64,000 nt of DNA from Clostridium_AD sp050717635. GTDB lineage: Bacteria; Bacillota; Clostridia; Clostridiales; Clostridiaceae. Positions 61,853-64,000 of this stretch are shown here, piece by piece. Numbering within the stretch: position 1 is the stretch's first letter; each line of letters begins with the position of its first letter. The stretch spans positions 1 through 64,000 of the forward strand of contig NZ_JBOITO010000025.1 in assembly GCF_050717635.1 (NCBI RefSeq), read 5' to 3'. Under the pieces are notes generated by a model. That model worked only from the letters and a program-made list of their open reading frames with translations. It made no database searches and was not told the origin of the DNA. Made by a program: the position numbers and the translations under genes.

Positions 61853-63844
61853 TTACCTTTGTTCTTTAATAAGGCCCTTTCTATATGCTGTAAGTAGCAA
61901 CTCTAAATCTTTAATTTGCTCTTTTATTTCTAGGCCAACATCTGTATCTATTACACGTTTGCGGCTTGTAGCTGTTTCTAAAACTATAGTAGACGATAAG
62001 ATATCCTTACCTTCATCGATAGCTTTTTGTCTAGATTCAAAAGGAGCATGTGATGCTAAAAGTAGTCCATAGGAATTATAAATAAGAGTATATCCAGCTA
62101 TACCTGTTTGCGGTTGGTAAGCCTTAGAAAAACCGCCATCAATAACTAAAAGTTTACCGTTAGCTTTTATAGGGCTCTCACCTTGTTTAGTTTTTACTGG
62201 GACGTGACCATTTATAATGTGTGAGTTATTGATAGGCAAATCAAATTCAGTCAATATATTGTTGCAAATTGTTTCATCATCCCTATATTTATAGTATGGA
62301 TTTTTAATTTCTATATGAGTACTTTTGTCATTTATAAAATATCTCTCAAATGTAGTCATTTTATCTTTACCAAATAGGGGAGAATTGGAACCACACCACA
62401 AATACCATATGGTGTCTAGTGCATAAAGTTTAGATTCTGAATCGCTTTTGCCAAAATAAGCTTCTCTTGCCACTCGTTCAGTTCTATCGATATATGTTTT
62501 TCCACTATATATAACATTATCTATTCTCATTTTTTTAAAACTACCATCTTGGTTTAATGCTATGCAACCATGATAAAGCAAATTGGAGTTGTACTTTAAG
62601 TACATACTACCCTTCGAATATAAGAAACGTACGTGTTTCTGGAGTTTTTCACTGTTGGAGAAAGAAGATTTAAGTTTGTTAATAAGTTCTCTTTCATCTT
62701 CAGTTAATCTATAGGGGTCAGTTGGGTCAATAGTTGGGAAATTAGTATCATTTAGCTTATACTCTTTTCCGTCAATATTTATGCAACCCTTTTCATAGTC
62801 TATCTCATGGAGAAGAAGCCTATCTTGCATTTCATAATGTGGACGCCTTTTTATTACTTGACCTTCAAGTTTAAATTGAATTATGGAAATAGCTTTATGC
62901 ATTTGCGACATTAGGTTAAGATCTTTTTCTCTATAATTATTTTCTGGAAAAATTTTTGGCTTAAAAGATTTGCAAGGGTCATTCCCATAAAAATCTAAAG
63001 CAAAAGTTGCAAGAGGCAATAAGTTAATACCATAACCTTCCTCGATTGTATCTAAATTTGCATATCTTGTTGAAATACGAAGTACATTTGCAATGCAACT
63101 GTCAGACCCCGCGGCAGCTCCCATCCAAAGTATGTCGTGATTACCCCATTGTATATCAATAGAGTGATACTTTATAAGAGTATCTAAGATTATATGCGCT
63201 CCAGGACCTCGGTCATAAATGTCTCCTAAAATATGGAGTCTATCTATAGTTAGTCTTTGAATTAGGTTTGCAATAGCAACTATAAATTCTTTAGCTCTAC
63301 CAGTTTTAATTATGGTCTGAATAATTTCGTTGTAATATTCCTGTTTATTAAAAGTGTTTTGTTGTTCATGGAGTAATTCTTCAATAATATAAGAGAAATC
63401 TTGTGGCAGTGCTTTCCTGACTTTAGATCTAGTATATTTAGAGGAGACTGCTCTACAAATTTTAATAAGTTTATGAAGTGTGATTTTGTACCAATCTTCT
63501 ATATCATCTTCTTCTCTAAGCGCTATGTCTAACTTTTGTTCGGGATAGTAAATAACGGTTGCAAGTTCTTTTTTTTCTGTTTCTCTAAGTGAAGTACCAA
63601 AAATATCATTAATTTTTCGTTTTATTACACCAGAAGCATTCCTAAGAACATGAGTAAAGGATTCATATTCACCATGAATATCTGTAAGAAAATGTTCAGT
63701 TCCCTTAGGCAAATTTAGGATAGCTTGTAGATTTATAATTTCCGTACAAGCATCTGGAATTGTAGGATACTTGCTAGCTAGTAGCTTAACATATCTTAAA
63801 TCTTCTGCTATAGTATCAATATATGATTCACTAGAAATTATCAT
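61853..63844 (-). CDS. fbp: Fructose-1,6-bisphosphatase, class III
   Basis: 663 residues, the size of the Firmicute class III enzyme (as B. subtilis Fbp), unlike the 330-residue class I. Converts fructose-1,6-bisphosphate to fructose-6-phosphate for gluconeogenesis. Metallophosphatase motifs: HGEYESFTHVLRNASG, LGDIYDRGPGAH and WGNHDILWMGAAAGSD. AAAGGAGAG ribosome site. Convergent with htrA. An 11-bp inverted repeat lies upstream (63915-63950). Confidence 0.95.
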   Translation of the reverse strand: MIISSESYIDTIAEDLRYVKLLASKYPTIPDACTEIINLQAILNLPKGTEHFLTDIHGEYESFTHVLRNASGVIKRKINDIFGTSLRETEKKELATVIYYPEQKLDIALREEDDIEDWYKITLHKLIKICRAVSSKYTRSKVRKALPQDFSYIIEELLHEQQNTFNKQEYYNEIIQTIIKTGRAKEFIVAIANLIQRLTIDRLHILGDIYDRGPGAHIILDTLIKYHSIDIQWGNHDILWMGAAAGSDSCIANVLRISTRYANLDTIEEGYGINLLPLATFALDFYGNDPCKSFKPKIFPENNYREKDLNLMSQMHKAISIIQFKLEGQVIKRRPHYEMQDRLLLHEIDYEKGCINIDGKEYKLNDTNFPTIDPTDPYRLTEDERELINKLKSSFSNSEKLQKHVRFLYSKGSMYLKYNSNLLYHGCIALNQDGSFKKMRIDNVIYSGKTYIDRTERVAREAYFGKSDSESKLYALDTIWYLWCGSNSPLFGKDKMTTFERYFINDKSTHIEIKNPYYKYRDDETICNNILTEFDLPINNSHIINGHVPVKTKQGESPIKANGKLLVIDGGFSKAYQPQTGIAGYTLIYNSYGLLLASHAPFESRQKAIDEGKDILSSTIVLETATSRKRVIDTDVGLEIKEQIKDLELLLTAYRKGLIKEQR

Positions 63845-63914
63845 TCTTGACTCTCCTTTATAATTACATTAATTTTATTTGTATAGCTTATTTAATATAA
63901 AAGCTACATTTAAT

Positions 63915-63950
63915 ATTATAATACATTATTATAGAATATTGTATTATAAT
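63915..63950 (-). promoter_or_regulatory. Inverted repeat upstream of fbp
   Basis: ATTATAATACA (63915-63925) and its perfect complement (63940-63950), 14 nt apart. On the minus strand TATAAT-like boxes lie in it, so it could overlap the fbp promoter as an operator. The sequence is all A/T/C-poor, so chance is possible. Confidence 0.35.
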
Positions 63951-64000
63951 AAAAACTTTTTTAATAAATAGTAAAAGGTACACCGGCATATACCAGTGCA

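Noticed and set aside
1..64000. CRISPR arrays, rRNA genes, complete prophage
   Set aside because: No regularly spaced repeats, rRNA sequence or phage structural genes were seen.

Overview
This window is a chromosome segment of a spore-forming, low-G+C, anaerobe-type Firmicute, almost certainly Clostridium sensu lato. The DNA is about 70% A+T with strong AGGAGG-type ribosome sites and frequent TTG/GTG starts. It carries a spoIID-spoIIQ-spoIIID-mbl sporulation and cell-shape block, a yyaC spore gene, S-box, FMN and T-box leaders, a long-form hibernation factor next to a raiA-type RNA, and a class III fructose bisphosphatase. No rRNA, CRISPR array or intact prophage was seen. The species cannot be fixed from the sequence alone.

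Layout. 1-5.0 kb: the tail of a zinc-ribbon protein, then a minus-strand block reading response regulator, histidine kinase, ICMT-like methyltransferase, small lipoprotein, membrane-anchored alpha/beta hydrolase (probably one operon). 5.1-12.8 kb: an accessory, decaying region. It holds an orphan TetR regulator of unusual base composition, a 265-bp MITE-like element with long inverted ends, a 5'-truncated ORF, an ASCH protein, a long coiled-coil protein, a frameshifted pseudogene, a truncated IS91-family transposase with its tyrosine recombinase, a DUF2812 protein with a truncated PadR partner, and a dCMP deaminase followed by the remnant of a second one. 12.8-22.3 kb: tagO-like and mnaA-like cell-surface precursor genes, then the complete F-type ATP synthase operon atpIBEFHAGDC. 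22.6-29.8 kb: ywmB-murA-spoIID-spoIIQ-spoIIID-mbl, convergent yyaC, and an unknown membrane-anchored protein. 29.9-31.9 kb: a Thr-Tyr-Val-Tyr-Tyr tRNA cluster with a tRNA-Thr remnant, then SAM-I riboswitch and metK. 32-41 kb: recD2, a degenerate ComFA-like protein, comFC, raiA RNA, hpf, secA and prfB with its programmed frameshift. 41-48.7 kb: an M28 peptidase, tex, FMN riboswitch-ribU, a polysaccharide deacetylase lipoprotein, tsaE-tsaB-rimI and two tRNA-Trp genes. 48.8-64 kb: an FAD oxidoreductase, Cys T-box-cysK-cysE-queG-plsC, kbl-tdh-nth, a thioredoxin-like protein, a hemolysin III protein, a DUF1836 protein, pepT, an HtrA protease and fbp.

How the genes work together. The core regions are housekeeping modules: energy coupling (atp), wall precursors (tagO, mnaA, murA), spore engulfment and mother-cell control (spoIID, spoIIQ, spoIIID), methionine/SAM, riboflavin and cysteine supply under RNA control, threonine-to-glycine catabolism (tdh-kbl), and t6A tRNA modification (tsaB, tsaE). 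The most unusual observations are an apparently ATPase-dead ComFA homologue in front of comFC, the MITE-like element and broken genes of the 5-12 kb region, a possible leader peptide and hairpin between atpE and atpF, a hairpin that may bring the tex ribosome site next to its start, a SpoIIQ with a substituted LytM histidine, and a decayed tRNA-Thr that records duplication of a tRNA-Thr-tRNA-Tyr unit. I did not find a clear complete undescribed defence or biosynthetic system; the best candidates for new biology are the 7-9 kb accessory genes and the five-gene sensor/methyltransferase/hydrolase block at the left end.
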